Assembly: GCA_018857735.1 (NCBI GenBank)
Contig: JABMCL010001750.1
Coordinates: forward strand, 135,001-199,000
Direction of reading: 5' to 3'
DNA from: Alviniconcha marisindica
Lineage: Eukaryota > Mollusca > Gastropoda > Provannidae
DNA length: 64,000 nt
Shown: in pieces, positions 22,615-64,000 of the stretch
Position numbering within the stretch: position 1 is the first letter of the stretch
How the letters are laid out: every line of letters starts with the position of its first letter
Position numbers and translations under genes: made by a program
Notes under the pieces: model-generated
Database searches by the model: none
What the model was told of the DNA's origin: nothing
The model's input: the letters and a program-made list of their open reading frames with translations, nothing else

Positions 22615-23075
22615 TCACAACAACCAAATATGAAAATGAGTGATATTACTTTGGAACAGCATCAGTTCTTTTTAAGATCACCTTCCACCTTAATTCAAAA
22701 ACAAAACAAAAAAACGCTGACCTGTTTGATTTGTGCCACAATGTCATTGTCCACATTGTCAACACCAGACACAAGAGAATGAATGTTCTGCGAGGAATCC
22801 TCCCCCAGCCCGGAGTCCAAGAGAGACTGCTCCGTGTAGAAAGCTGTGCTGAAGTGACCCCCACTGGATGAATCCGTGCCTGAGTGTAGAGACTGGGTGA
22901 CAGACACTGACGCCAGAATGTCGTTGACGGAATCTGACCCATCAGCATCAGCAATGACGGGCATGGAGGAGGGGTCAGCGCCCTCTATCTCCTTGTTGAA
23001 GGTGACGAGGTAGTTTTGGAGGTCGGCGAGATTCTGTGCCGACACAACTGTCCCAACTACCTCGTTGGGATCCAT
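10772..23075 (-). CDS. CTCF: CTCF-type eleven zinc finger insulator/architectural protein
   Basis: Twelve coding exons on the minus strand give about 1043 residues, longer than human CTCF (727). Eleven consecutive C2H2 fingers lie at about residues 365-679. Finger order and linkers match CTCF. Fingers 2-4 carry [14 protein letters not shown] and VELSKLKRH; finger 5 DTYKLKRHM; finger 7 the CGRKTDL type; fingers 9-10 SQRHLESH and FRQKQLL. CTCF binds DNA in the nucleus, stops cohesin at loop anchors and acts at insulators. The ~360-residue N-terminus is acidic and Ser/Thr-rich and shows no vertebrate-like sequence. I see no Y-x-F cohesin-binding motif in it. The C-terminus has an acidic/Ser-rich region, a long Met/Val/Gly-rich stretch and a basic tail ([19 protein letters not shown]). 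Start: ATG at 23075 with G at -3 and G at +4. The exon 4/5 junction is uncertain. A fast-evolving paralogue is possible, but full finger order favours CTCF. Confidence 0.93.
10863..11470 (-). repeat. array of ~20 copies of CTCF exon 13 acceptor
   Basis: Units of ~29 bases pair into 57-58-base dimers. On the minus strand each reads TGTCTGTTTCAGGAGC or TATTTCAGGAGC, the same as the real splice acceptor at 10862. Open frames here are repeat artefacts. Confidence 0.92.
11850..12181 (-). CDS. CTCF: CTCF exon 12
   Basis: The acceptor is GTTTTCAG|ATCCCC and the donor GGACAAG|GTGAGT, phase 0 to 2. It encodes [28 protein letters not shown] and a Met/Val/Gly-rich segment. If the donor is not used, translation stops two bases into the intron (TGA at 11846-11848), giving a C-terminus without the basic tail. 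Confidence 0.82.
12370..12408 (-). repeat. (CA)n microsatellite in CTCF intron
   Basis: A pure dinucleotide run of about 20 units. Confidence 0.97.
12661..12942 (-). CDS. CTCF: CTCF exon 11
   Basis: The acceptor is TGTTGCAG|CAGAGA and the donor AACCAG|GTTTGT, phase 0 to 0 with 94 codons. It encodes an acidic [18 protein letters not shown] helix region and a Val/Thr-rich tail. Confidence 0.85.
13293..13484 (-). CDS. CTCF: CTCF exon 10
   Basis: The acceptor is CTGTTTCAG|CTGCCA and the donor GGAAAT|GTAAGC, phase 0 to 0 with 64 codons. It encodes [18 protein letters not shown] and [18 protein letters not shown], acidic and Ser-rich with a basic patch. Confidence 0.85.
13485..13905 (-). repeat. 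~80-base tandem repeat copied from CTCF exon 10 5' end
   Basis: Five to six degraded units each contain CTGATCAGTCAGTGGATGA-like sequence behind a TTTCAG, mirroring the real exon start (CTGATCGATCGGTGGACGA). The plus strand also shows CTCATCACTTCTATGCC in each unit. Confidence 0.85.
14247..14395 (-). CDS. CTCF: CTCF exon 9, post-finger linker
   Basis: The acceptor is GCTTTTCAG|GGGAAG and the donor AAACTTCAG|GTTGGT, phase 1 to 0. It encodes [19 protein letters not shown] and [18 protein letters not shown]. Recognised only by phase and quality, not by a known domain. Confidence 0.85.
14396..14860 (-). repeat. ~80-base tandem repeat next to CTCF exon 9 acceptor
   Basis: Six units have plus-strand cores CACTCCAGCTTTCAACGTC, CACTCACCACACTATCC and AACACTGCTAAGCC. 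The minus strand GCTGGAGTGCTTTT resembles the real tract GCTGGATTGCTTTTCAG. Confidence 0.88.
15105..15521 (-). repeat. 58-base minisatellite containing copies of CTCF exon 8 donor
   Basis: About seven units. On the minus strand each has TTGCTTTTAGGGAAG followed by GTAGGTTGTGG, the same GGGAAG|GTAGGT as the real donor, and a CTTTTAG acceptor-like string before it. Confidence 0.92.
15522..15880 (-). CDS. CTCF: CTCF exon 8: fingers 8-11
   Basis: The acceptor is TGTGTGCAG|GTACCA and the donor GGGGAAG|GTAGGT, phase 2 to 1. It encodes [44 protein letters not shown] and [17 protein letters not shown], then an acidic [14 protein letters not shown] tail. The donor end is repeated in the next intron as a 58-base minisatellite. 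Confidence 0.93.
15930..16380 (-). repeat. degenerate GGACACT/CAGTAACACTCA tandem repeat
   Basis: Short units (17-33 bases) built of GGACACTG, CAGTGACA and ACTCAGGACAC fill CTCF intron 7. No coding potential. Confidence 0.8.
16779..16964 (-). CDS. CTCF: CTCF exon 7: fingers 6-8
   Basis: The acceptor is GTGGCCAG|GTTCAC and the donor CCAGATAG|GTTGGT, phase 2 to 2. It encodes [14 protein letters not shown] (finger 6), [17 protein letters not shown] (finger 7) and [11 protein letters not shown] (start of finger 8). Confidence 0.92.
17203..17240 (-). repeat. (CA)n microsatellite
   Basis: A pure run in a CTCF intron. A 28-base direct duplication (TTTAAATGCAGTGGTTGGCT) lies nearby at 17325-17378. 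Confidence 0.95.
17818..18271. mobile_element. hAT-like non-autonomous element with 10-base TSD
   Basis: The flanks GCAACAACCC (17818-17827 and 18262-18271) are identical. The ends CAAACTCTGAGCA and TGCTCAGAGTGTG are inverted repeats. About 430 bases of interior match 31290-31700. CA...TG ends fit hAT elements. hAT duplications are normally 8 bases, so the exact edge may be inside. Confidence 0.7.
18290..18410 (-). CDS. CTCF: CTCF exon 6: finger 5 and start of finger 6
   Basis: The acceptor is CTGTTGCAG|GTGAAC and the donor AATGCCAG|GTTTGT, phase 1 to 2. It encodes [18 protein letters not shown] and the following KRHM helix. A hAT-like insertion ends about 30 bases downstream in the intron. 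Confidence 0.9.
18948..18992 (-). repeat. (CA)n microsatellite
   Basis: A pure dinucleotide run in CTCF intron 5. Confidence 0.97.
19347..19989 (-). CDS. CTCF: CTCF exon 5: linker and zinc fingers 1-4
   Basis: The strongest acceptor is GGTTACAG|GCGCTG (start 19989, phase 0). A phase-2 acceptor CCTCAG|TTCTGA (start 19975) fits the exon 4 donor better. The donor is CATACAG|GTGGGT in phase 1. It encodes [17 protein letters not shown], then fingers 1-4: [51 protein letters not shown] and [17 protein letters not shown]. Confidence 0.88.
20038..20102 (-). mobile_element. SINE-tail fragment plus G-run
   Basis: The minus strand carries a degraded copy of the shared tail (GGTTTGCGGTCTCTGTGGAC then ATTAAGCCCTAC). 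A poly-G at 20082-20101 sits at its edge. Confidence 0.5.
20625..20850. repeat. two-copy ~130-base duplication in CTCF intron 4
   Basis: TTTCTGAAAGCTCTCCC, AACTGCTCTTCACTGTTCAC and CACCTGCAGTG recur in both halves. No exon signal with matching phase was found here. Confidence 0.75.
20890..21062 (-). CDS. CTCF: CTCF exon 4, residues ~207-264 (3' edge uncertain)
   Basis: The acceptor is CTGTGCAG|GACCTG in phase 0. It encodes [19 protein letters not shown] and a Ser/Thr-rich stretch. Two donors are possible: GGAC|GTGGGT (end 20894, phase 1) and CGTGG|GTGGTG (end 20890, phase 2). Only the second has a phase-matched acceptor at exon 5 without adding intron-like codons. Confidence 0.65.
21808..22071 (-). 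CDS. CTCF: CTCF exon 3, residues 119-206
   Basis: The acceptor is TTTTGCAG|GAAGCC and the donor ATAAAG|GTGAAA, phase 0 to 0 with 88 codons. It encodes [15 protein letters not shown] and [16 protein letters not shown]. The acceptor is duplicated about 94 bases upstream. Confidence 0.82.
22072..22265 (-). repeat. two-copy repeat including CTCF exon 3 acceptor
   Basis: TTTCAAACTCAAGACACATA and AAGCAATGAAGAACAAAATG occur twice, about 94 bases apart. Each copy ends (minus strand) in TTTTGCAGGAA, the real acceptor and its duplicate. Confidence 0.9.
22556..22609 (-). repeat. (CA)n microsatellite
   Basis: A pure run in CTCF intron 2. Confidence 0.97.
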
Positions 23076-23111
23076 GACCAGAAGAGGTCCTCACCCTCTT
23101 CCCAACAAAAC
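22722..23111 (-). CDS. CTCF: CTCF exon 2: 5' UTR end, start codon, residues 1-118
   Basis: ATG at 23075-23073. The exon ends ATCAAACAG|GTCAGC in phase 0. It encodes an acidic, Ser-rich N-terminus ([19 protein letters not shown]...). The coding part is 22722-23075. Confidence 0.85.
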
Positions 23112-26100
23112 CTGCAAGGCCACAACATAAATCAAGTGCATCGCTCATTTACCATCAAATAAAATGATTCCACATAAACATACTCAGCTACTCTGTATTA
23201 TTCCATCTCATGCATTTAGCCTAGTACTGTATTACTACTATTAGTACTGCATTAGGTACAGGGCAGGAGGCAATGTGGCTACTTAGGTTCTACTACTTAA
23301 TAGTTTAGTATAATTACTGAATTTCAGTTAATAATTTGTTGGCTCATTTGCTAGCAGGGGTCATGAACACCTTGTAGAAACTGCATACAGCAAATGCAGT
23401 GGTCTCAACAACAAAAATGTGTACAACCAAACATAATGCTAAACACAATGAAAATGATTTTTTAAGAAAATGATTTTTTAAGAATATAATTTTTTTCAAG
23501 AACAATCCATCCAGCACTGGTCTAGTTGAAATTTTGCCTTTGGCACCTACTGCAGAATTATGTGCCAGCTTGATGGATAAAGCACTACTTCGGGGATCCT
23601 CGACCAGGGGACCCTCCAACAGTCCAAGTCCAACTCCAAGCTATCAACATTTTTCACTGGTGCCTGGTTAGATCTCAGCCTTTTGCTGGTACTCACGAAT
23701 AAAGTTATATAAATTATATATATTCCTGGCTGGCTTGTTTACCTTCTTGAGTAGACTGCCTATTGCCAACAGGCTCAGAGCTAGTGGAAGGAACGGCGTT
23801 GCATGAGAGGGGTTTATTTTGCTTTAAAAATGTGTTTTTCCTACATATTTGCAACCCCTGTCTTTGGCAGAGTTGTCTTTGGCAGAGTTACTTATTTTCA
23901 GTCTAACATTATACACGCAGAACTTTAGCAATTGTACACCTTTATTAACAGCATCATTCTCAGCACCAATAAACTGACAATCCTTCCCTTCCAGTCTGAA
24001 CAGTTATTTCAACTACCATGTTCAAGTTTTACTCAAAACAAAAATCACCATAGAACGTAATCATTTTCCACAGCATACACTACTGCTGTACATGTACACT
24101 AGTACCATTGTCTACCACGTCTAGTCCTGATGATGATTTCCAGTAAATGTCTTGGCACAACCTTAACACTAATAACAGATGACTAGTCCTGGCCCAGCCA
24201 CAAGAACCACAAAGAGAAAGTTGTAGGATGGTTGGTTCTCTCATGAGTTTTCAAATTTAAAATACACTTAAACATGACAAAATGATGGGTCATACTCATA
24301 TAGTCACCAAAAGTGATCAATATGAATCAGTGACCATATATAATTATAAAACTATCTAAAGCTCTATCACTTAGTATCAGTGTTATCACCATGAAGAAGA
24401 AAAAAATGGTTCTTTGTTTACATCATTTCATCATATTCATGGTGTGACAGTAGTAGACTGGCCAGCCAAACAAGAGAAATTCAGAATGCTGATTATTAGA
24501 CATAACATTACTACAGGCACACATTATTGTTTTTTCGTCCTCTTTTTTTTCTTTTTTCATAGCAATTAATGAATTATGCACATTTTCATTTTTCACCATA
24601 ATTTAACTGTTATCTATTGTCACACTAAAAAGCGGCCTACTCTGAAAATCGATATGTTTTGCACTGTCATATTAATTAAAAAATTAGCAATCCTTTTATT
24701 TTTAACCTTTTCTGTGTTTGGATCTGTCTTCGCAAAGGTAAACACAAAAGGCAAATAATCCAATGTCCTGTCCTGTACTAGTTGTAGAGTATAAACTATA
24801 ATCATACGACAGGTCTGCCAAAAAGCAAACTTAAAAGTTAAATGTCCTATCTCAGTCTCATTCAAAAGGTTTGTTCTTTTCTGGCAACTCCCAATCCCAT
24901 GTGTGCAGTATTTACAACTATACAAGTTCTTCAGGCTGAAATATGGTAAATAATGAAGCTCAAAGGTGTTGCTCAAAAGTACTACTACTACAGTACTAGT
25001 ACTACTATAATAATTTTAAGCAAACAATTTTCTTTACTAGAAATCATTAAATGTTCAGTTGCAGTCAAACACCCTCCTGTTAGACATTTACTGATTTAGC
25101 CCTTTGTGAAACTGAAACAATGTCTTGTGACCTCAGTAAACTCTGGTGTGTATACATGTGTGACTGTTTTTTGAATGATGTATTGTTACATTGTTGCCCA
25201 CACCAGTGTTGTTTTTCCATTGTAAAACATCTAGGGCTGTAGTGCAGTCACTGTGTGTGTGTAATGGTAAAAAACTAAAAGTGTAGCAACTAGCATTAAT
25301 AGTGTCATACAAAGATCGGTGTATCACTATCAGTATCACTGTCAGTATTACCCCTGTAAAGTGTAATGCATAAATAATTATTACCAAGAAATAAACCTTC
25401 CAGTTACATAAACAGCATCCCAATTGCAAAAGCTTCGGATATTAATTATTATATGATCCAATTTTAAAAATGTTTATATATATATAATATATATAACATT
25501 AATACAGCAAGTATTTATAAATTATATCATTATCAAAACATCTTCATTTTCTGTTTGTTTTGTTGTTGTTTTTGAGAGGCAGTTTACTCCATGTATATTT
25601 TTTTATTTATTTTTTATTAAACCTAATTCAAAAATGCTAAGTAGTAATGTGACTGATTACTACTACTATTATACTAATACCATTGTCAATTGCGTACTAG
25701 CACTAACTACAGCCACTAAGTTTGATTTAAAATTAAGTTTACTTGTAGCAGGTAGTGATCAATTATTTAAAGTAACACTGTGCAGTTACTTGAAATGCTA
25801 ACTAGTAGTAGTACAGTACTAATACTGTAAAGTGTAACACTAAGTTGTGATGCAACATCATTTCAGTACTGATCAATCATCAGCAATTCAACTTTTTGTG
25901 CAACTGTGCTAGTCAGTGGGTCCCCCCCCCCCCCCACATCCCTGGTGTGAGCAACTCAGCTAGCTTGTAAACTTAATAAATTTATGGCAGGCTATTTCTA
26001 GGACTGTAAGTACCATGAGGAAGGGTGTGTGTGTGTGTTGGGGGGGAGGGGGGGGGAGATAACTAGTTTTTATTATACATTTTAATGCACAATCACTGAA

Positions 26101-26880
26101 TCAGCATGGCTACCATCAGGATGACTGGTGGAACTCTGGAACAGTGTCAGGGAAGTGTCAATAAACCTAAGGTCACAAACTATTTTTTGGACTTAAACTT
26201 AGCCTAGCATTAGCCAAGTAATTCAATGACAGTATTAATATATCCTGCCATAAAACTTTCGTACACTTGAGAGTGGGCAGTGAAGCTTCCTGGTTAGGCA
26301 GGTATTGTGGTAGGGAAAGTGTCCCCAACTACATGTACCATACAATGTGGTTGTAGTTCATAAACAAAGCACTTCACATTCTGTGATTCACCAAGGCGAG
26401 TAAGTTACAAAATAGTACACACTGACTAAAAGATGGCCGTCACAGAAAGGAGGGTGCATGAGGGGCGGGAGAGGAGTGGGGTTGTTCCATACTGCCCGAA
26501 AGGCACAAGTTTCGGAAACGATGTTGGTCATAACGCCACAGCTGTTCATCTTCGAGCTTCAAATACACCTTGTAGTTGTACTCAGACTAAACACTAAGTC
26601 CACCATCTTTCCAGCAAAACATGGCAACTGTGTTTAACTAATTCTCAATACCTCTTCCACCATCTGAGGACAAAGGTTCAATCATGATTGCGATGTGCAG
26701 ATCGCAAAAGTAAAGTGGAAGGTAGGCAATCCGTGGGACAGGTGAAATTTGCCGCTAGGAGGGGTACGGTTGACTTTCAGCGCCCCCAAAAGACAAGCGC
26801 CCTCTGTGAAACAGTGGCGCTGTCGTCGTTTTCAGGGCGCCCCAGATAGCTGTGCGATATTCTGAACACGAAACACTTAC
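23112..26880 (-). other. CTCF: CTCF intron 1
   Basis: AT-rich and mostly unique sequence between the probable non-coding exon 1 and exon 2. It has short poly-C (25921-25934) and poly-G (26040-26057) tracts and (AT)n near 25475. I see no exon with usable splice sites. Confidence 0.5.
26797..26806 (-). promoter_or_regulatory. CTCF core-like motif in CTCF intron 1
   Basis: The minus strand reads CAGAGGGCGC, a full match to the core of the CTCF consensus (YAGRKGGCRS). The four upstream positions (CCAS) do not match. A second near-core, GGGGGCGCTG (minus), lies at 26779-26788. Both are just inside the intron behind exon 1. Binding is inference. Confidence 0.35.
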
Positions 26881-27060
26881 CACGGTATTCGTTGAGTCAG
26901 TTATGTGTGGAGTTTGTTCGCCTCGATCACAGAAACGAATACAGTTGCAAAAATAAAGCGGAAAGGTCTTTTTTTGCCATTTTCACAGGACAGAACGTCA
27001 GTTAATCGGTATTCAACATGGCGCATCTGGGATATGATGTGGACGGAAGTAGGTCAATCG
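26881..27060 (-). promoter_or_regulatory. CTCF: probable non-coding CTCF exon 1 and promoter
   Basis: On the minus strand, ATACCGTG|GTAAGTG gives a strong donor whose exon ends at 26881. The acceptor CCTTGCAG|GTTTTG at 23112/23111 opens exon 2, with the start codon 36 bases inside it. The upstream limit is a guess. A partial YY1-like AACATGGCG lies at 27015-27023 on the plus strand. Confidence 0.45.
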
Positions 27061-27585
27061 ATAAAGTTTGACCAATATTTGGAATTGCAGTCAAAACTGC
27101 CGATTTCTTTGCTTGTAGTTAAATAACTCAAGCTGCTAAGATAAAGCTGAGCTTTTGTAAGAGGGTGCCTGTTGTAAGATGGACCTATTTTTGTTGGTAT
27201 CTCGAAATGCGAAGAAAGCGGTTACTATCGACTGCGCATGTGCAATGACCTCTTTTTGGGTGGTTTAGTGGAACGTGCCGAGCTAATCTAAGCTATGTAA
27301 GTCTGTAAAGAGATCATGCACTCTTCGCTTAGAAAAGAAGCACTGTTCAGTAGTAAGGACTTTGACTTCTTGGCCGGTTAGAGTTTCTAATGCTGACAAC
27401 TAACTACACAAAAAATAATGCTGACCAAACTGGTCTCCCGTGTGTATACGCTTGCGAAGAAGATCACACGTTAAAGATTTTATAGCCCTCGGTGGATGAT
27501 AATGTGCTCTTTTTATGTGCTATTTCTCCAAATTGGCACACAGCCCATCACAAAGCGAAGAACAAAACAAACTTCCGCGAGCACG

Positions 27586-27629
<44 letters not shown>

Positions 27630-28739
27630 GAGAGAGTCAGTAGGACAGCTTGAAGGTGAGGTTTCAAACGTTATTGTTTGATGAATACGCCCCCCCCCCC
27701 CCCCCACAAAAAAAAAAAAAGAAGAAGAAAAAAGCATGCTCTAAATGTGTCTTCATACTGTTGAAGCTGGACACTATTATACGAAAGAAGAGGAACCTGC
27801 TGAGTGATAACCCGGCAACATAGGCATACAAAGCAAAACAAAATTACTAACACACACCAAAAAATCTAAAGTGAGACAGTAAACAAAGGCTTTTCTCACT
27901 GAGTCTTTTTTATATATAATTATATTTCAGTCACATTGTGTGCCTATTTACTGTGTCATGGACTTATGCATGCACACATGCACATGCCTGTGATCTTAAG
28001 TGCTCTAATACTATAGTACAATATTTGTATATCAGCAGTGGTACGGGCATAGCTACTCAATTTAGCAAATTCATGCTGGTTTAAACAGAAAACTCTTTGG
28101 TAGCCCTTGGCCAGAGTGACAATCTAATGACTTGAAGTTGAAGCAGAGAGACAATTAACAGTGTCCACAATTATAAGCACAGAGTCAGTTCAAAGTTCAA
28201 GGGGAACAGTGCTCACAAAACTTGGCCTGAAAACAAAGAAAACGGGCAAATATTCTCATCTGAGGCATTCTTCATTTGTTCTATCTTAAGAAGAAAAAAT
28301 AAATAGAAGAAAAAAAAATTGCTTCTAATCTGAGCTTCTCAAAACTGCTTTTGTGCACCCATGTCAGCCAGGTCACTCTTTACAAATGAAAGGTGGAGAC
28401 TAAAAAGGTTTTTGGTTGGTGATATAATTATTTGGTACTATTGCCACAGTGTCATTCTGGCATTCTTTATGACACTGAGACAGATTGCTGGACACAAAAG
28501 GCAGCATTTACCATTAACATGGCCATATTACTGCAGCTTCCAAGCATAGATTTGTCAGAAACAGGATTACAAATTGAGTGAAATATCTACCTACATATTA
28601 GATTGATTTTTATTATTTTTTTCTATATTTTATGCATACATATAATTTTTTGCCGATACTGGGAATAGGGCCTCTGGTGAGTCTTTGGTTTGGCTTCCCT
28701 TAACTGTCCATGAGAACATGCTACTCTGTCTGCTCATTT

Positions 28740-29105
28740 CACCAGTGTTCTCCCTGATCCAGTGGTGAACAAGTGGCCATTTTGTTTTTCTGAGCTCATT
28801 CAACCACATACTGCAGTGTTCTCTCTGATCCAGTGGTGAACAAGTAGCCATTCTGTCTCTGCTCATTCCACCACCGTGTTCTTTCTGATCCAGTGGTGAA
28901 CAAGTAGCTATTCTGTCTCTGCTCATTCCACCACAGTGTTCTTTCTGATCCAGTGGTGAACAAGTAGCCATTCTGTCTTTCTGAGCACATTCCACCAGTG
29001 TTCTCTCTGATCCAGTGGTGAACAAGTAACCATTCTGTCTTTCTGAGCACATTCCACCACAGTGTTCTCTCTGATCCAGTGGTGAACAAGTAGCCACTGT
29101 TGTTT
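28740..29105. repeat. ~55-base minisatellite
   Basis: Seven units of CTGATCCAGTGGTGAACAAG, TAGCCATTCTGTC and CTCATTCCACCACAGTGTTC. Two more degraded units lie at 29395-29490. The 222-codon minus-strand frame is only this repeat read through. Confidence 0.92.
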
Positions 29106-29155
29106 CTGAGATCCAAACACAAAAAGGTTCAAACAAATGCTTATTTATTTTAACA
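29105..29155 (-). repeat. dispersed repeat end
   Basis: The minus strand AACCTTTTTGTGTTTGGATC matches 10190-10210 (+), and partly 24704-24725 (+). It is probably one end of a small retroelement. Confidence 0.5.
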
Positions 29156-29655
29156 CAGACACACAGTATGCACATTTTCAGGGAAATCCCCTTTGTCAAG
29201 CCACAAAATGGCACATAAACAACAAATAAATGGTTAAAAACAATGAAAAATGAGAGAGAAAAACTTGTCTTGTTTTGATTGAGTTTATTCTCTCTCATTT
29301 GTCAGCGTCATTCTGTTTCAGATTATTATTATTATTATTTTTTGTCACTGTCTTCTGAACTCCTACCGCCAGCCACTTTGTCTCTCCGATCTCATTCCAC
29401 CATAATGTTCTCTCTGATCCAGTGGTGAGCAAGTAGCCACTGTCTTTTTGGGCTTATTCCATTCTCGCTGATCCAGTGGTGAACAAATCATTTGACAGTG
29501 TCCTGGGCCTAAAGACTGATACGGTCAGTGAGCCTTTGGGTATATTGCCTCTTCCAAATGGAATGTCCTGCTATTCATCAGTTTCCAGTCTGCTCTCAAG
29601 CACGGTCTTCATTCATTGTAGCTTGTACAATTTCTCTTTCTCACTTGTCTTTATG

Positions 29656-29728
<73 letters not shown>

Positions 29729-29963
29729 CCATGAATGAATGAGTGAAAATTTAGATCTATATGGCGCATAAAAACTTCTCACAAAACCTTGCATGTTCAC
29801 AGTGCCAGATACACAGTGCATTCATGTATAACTTTCACAAGCTAAAACTGACAAAAAAACATTCACTTATATCAATGAACTACAAACAGACCCTACCCAC
29901 CCACCCCGCCCTCGTTAAAGTGCAACTATACATAATAATTAAATGTAGAAATATATACAGAGT

Positions 29964-30000
<37 letters not shown>

Positions 30001-30589
30001 TTTATGGCAATATATTTCACCACACACACACACAAGCATCAATGCACATCACACACAATCACATCCACTATTCTGCTTCTCAAGTCCTATGCACGTACGT
30101 TATTTTCTTTGTTAGTGATATAAAATTATAGTCAGTATGGTCGTATGTGTGGGTGCCTGTGTGTGCATGTATGCGCTTAAAATAGTCTGTGGACACAATT
30201 TTGTGCGTTATAAATACCTTTATTATTATTAATTATATTTTATGAAGAGAGAGAGAGAGAGAGAGATTATTATATGTAGCCCATGTAGCCTTTGATATTT
30301 TTCTCACTTAAAGTTGTAAATGTCGGATAATGTAAGGCGCTGTGAGTTTGTGCAGTTCAGTGAGCTCTAAATAAGTTTACCGTTTAACGTCTATGCGTTA
30401 CGTAAAATGTAATTAAACAAAGTAATGTTGGTTCAACTTTCAACTCTGACCTTTTAACAACAGTGTCGTGAGTGTTTCCTAATTTTTTTGTGATGATTTG
30501 CACAACAAAATACCTCTTTAAGCTAATATAGTCTTTCTTTGAGAAACGTCTCTGCCATAATGAAATTTGTCAACAACAAAAAACATACT

Positions 30590-30770
30590 TCTCGATTGCG
30601 CGAGAGCGAGTTTGCCGCCATATTTAGAACGAGTTTCAGAACGAGTTTCGTTTCTGACGACCGGCATGATCTGAATGTTTACACGCTATACGTTTGACTT
30701 TTTTTTTTATATCATATCAACCACAACGCAGTTTGATTCGGCCTTCGAGCCATTTCCGTTCTCGTAGACC
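30590..30770 (+). promoter_or_regulatory. EDC4: EDC4 promoter and 5' UTR
   Basis: A GC/CG-enriched patch (GCGCGAGAGCGAG, CGACCGGC) in AT-rich surroundings, directly upstream of the EDC4 start. It contains a perfect YY1 consensus on the minus strand (AATATGGCGGC, 30614-30624) and a duplicated AACGAGTTTC. The transcription start is not determinable. Confidence 0.5.
30614..30624 (-). promoter_or_regulatory. YY1-type site AATATGGCGGC
   Basis: A full match to AANATGGCGGC on the minus strand, 147 bases before the EDC4 ATG. This is the typical distance for YY1 initiator-proximal sites in housekeeping genes. Function is inference. Confidence 0.45.

Positions 30771-64000
<33,230 letters not shown>

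Larger units (their letters stand above)
27061..30589. other. intergenic region between CTCF and EDC4 promoters
   Basis: No gene seen. It contains (CA)n at 27588-27626, a tandem repeat at 28740-29105 with a fragment at 29395-29490, (GT)n at 29658-29728, (CA)n at 29967-29997 and (GA)n near 30247. The two flanking genes are transcribed away from it. Confidence 0.6.

Noticed and set aside
28630..29298. 222-codon minus-strand frame with repeated SPLDQREH
   Set aside because: The repeat period (~55 bases) explains it; all frames stay open because of the unit, and no family is recognisable.

Overview
The window is animal nuclear DNA. It has spliced genes with GT-AG introns, GC-rich exons in AT-rich and repeat-choked introns, tRNA-derived SINEs, MITE-like elements, and many (CA)n, (CT)n and (TTC)n microsatellites. 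The gene families, exon sizes and repeat style suggest a lophotrochozoan, most likely a gastropod mollusc; the species is inference. No prokaryotic, viral, rRNA or CRISPR signal was seen.

Layout. 1-2755 (+): last three coding exons of a secreted-type S1 (trypsin-fold) serine protease, followed by a 3' UTR and about 5 kb of dispersed repeats. About 8.3-27.1 kb (-): a complete CTCF-type gene with eleven zinc fingers, one probable non-coding 5' exon, twelve coding exons and a long 3' UTR. 27.1-30.77 kb: intergenic space with both flanking promoters. 30771-64000 (+): EDC4 (Ge-1/Hedls), the scaffold of the mRNA decapping complex, with 27 exons reconstructed by phase. Only the last part of its C-terminal domain lies outside the window.

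CTCF and EDC4 stand head to head. Their human orthologues are both at 16q22.1, so this looks like an old linkage. Splice phases agree at every junction except two: CTCF exon 4/5 is ambiguous, and EDC4 exon 18 is one base short of an open frame.

The most unusual content is in the splice junctions. Many intronic minisatellites are tandem copies of the neighbouring exon-intron boundary itself, giving arrays of decoy acceptors or donors beside the real one. This is seen at the protease last exon; at CTCF exons 3, 8, 9 (weak), 10 and 13; and at EDC4 exons 9, 10, 13 and 24. EDC4 also holds a convincing U12-type AT-AC intron (55190-56012) and a second U12-like GT-AG intron (40105-40986). The mobile elements include two families of TTAA-flanked MITEs, a hAT-like element with a 10-base target duplication, and SINE-like elements that share one 3' tail.
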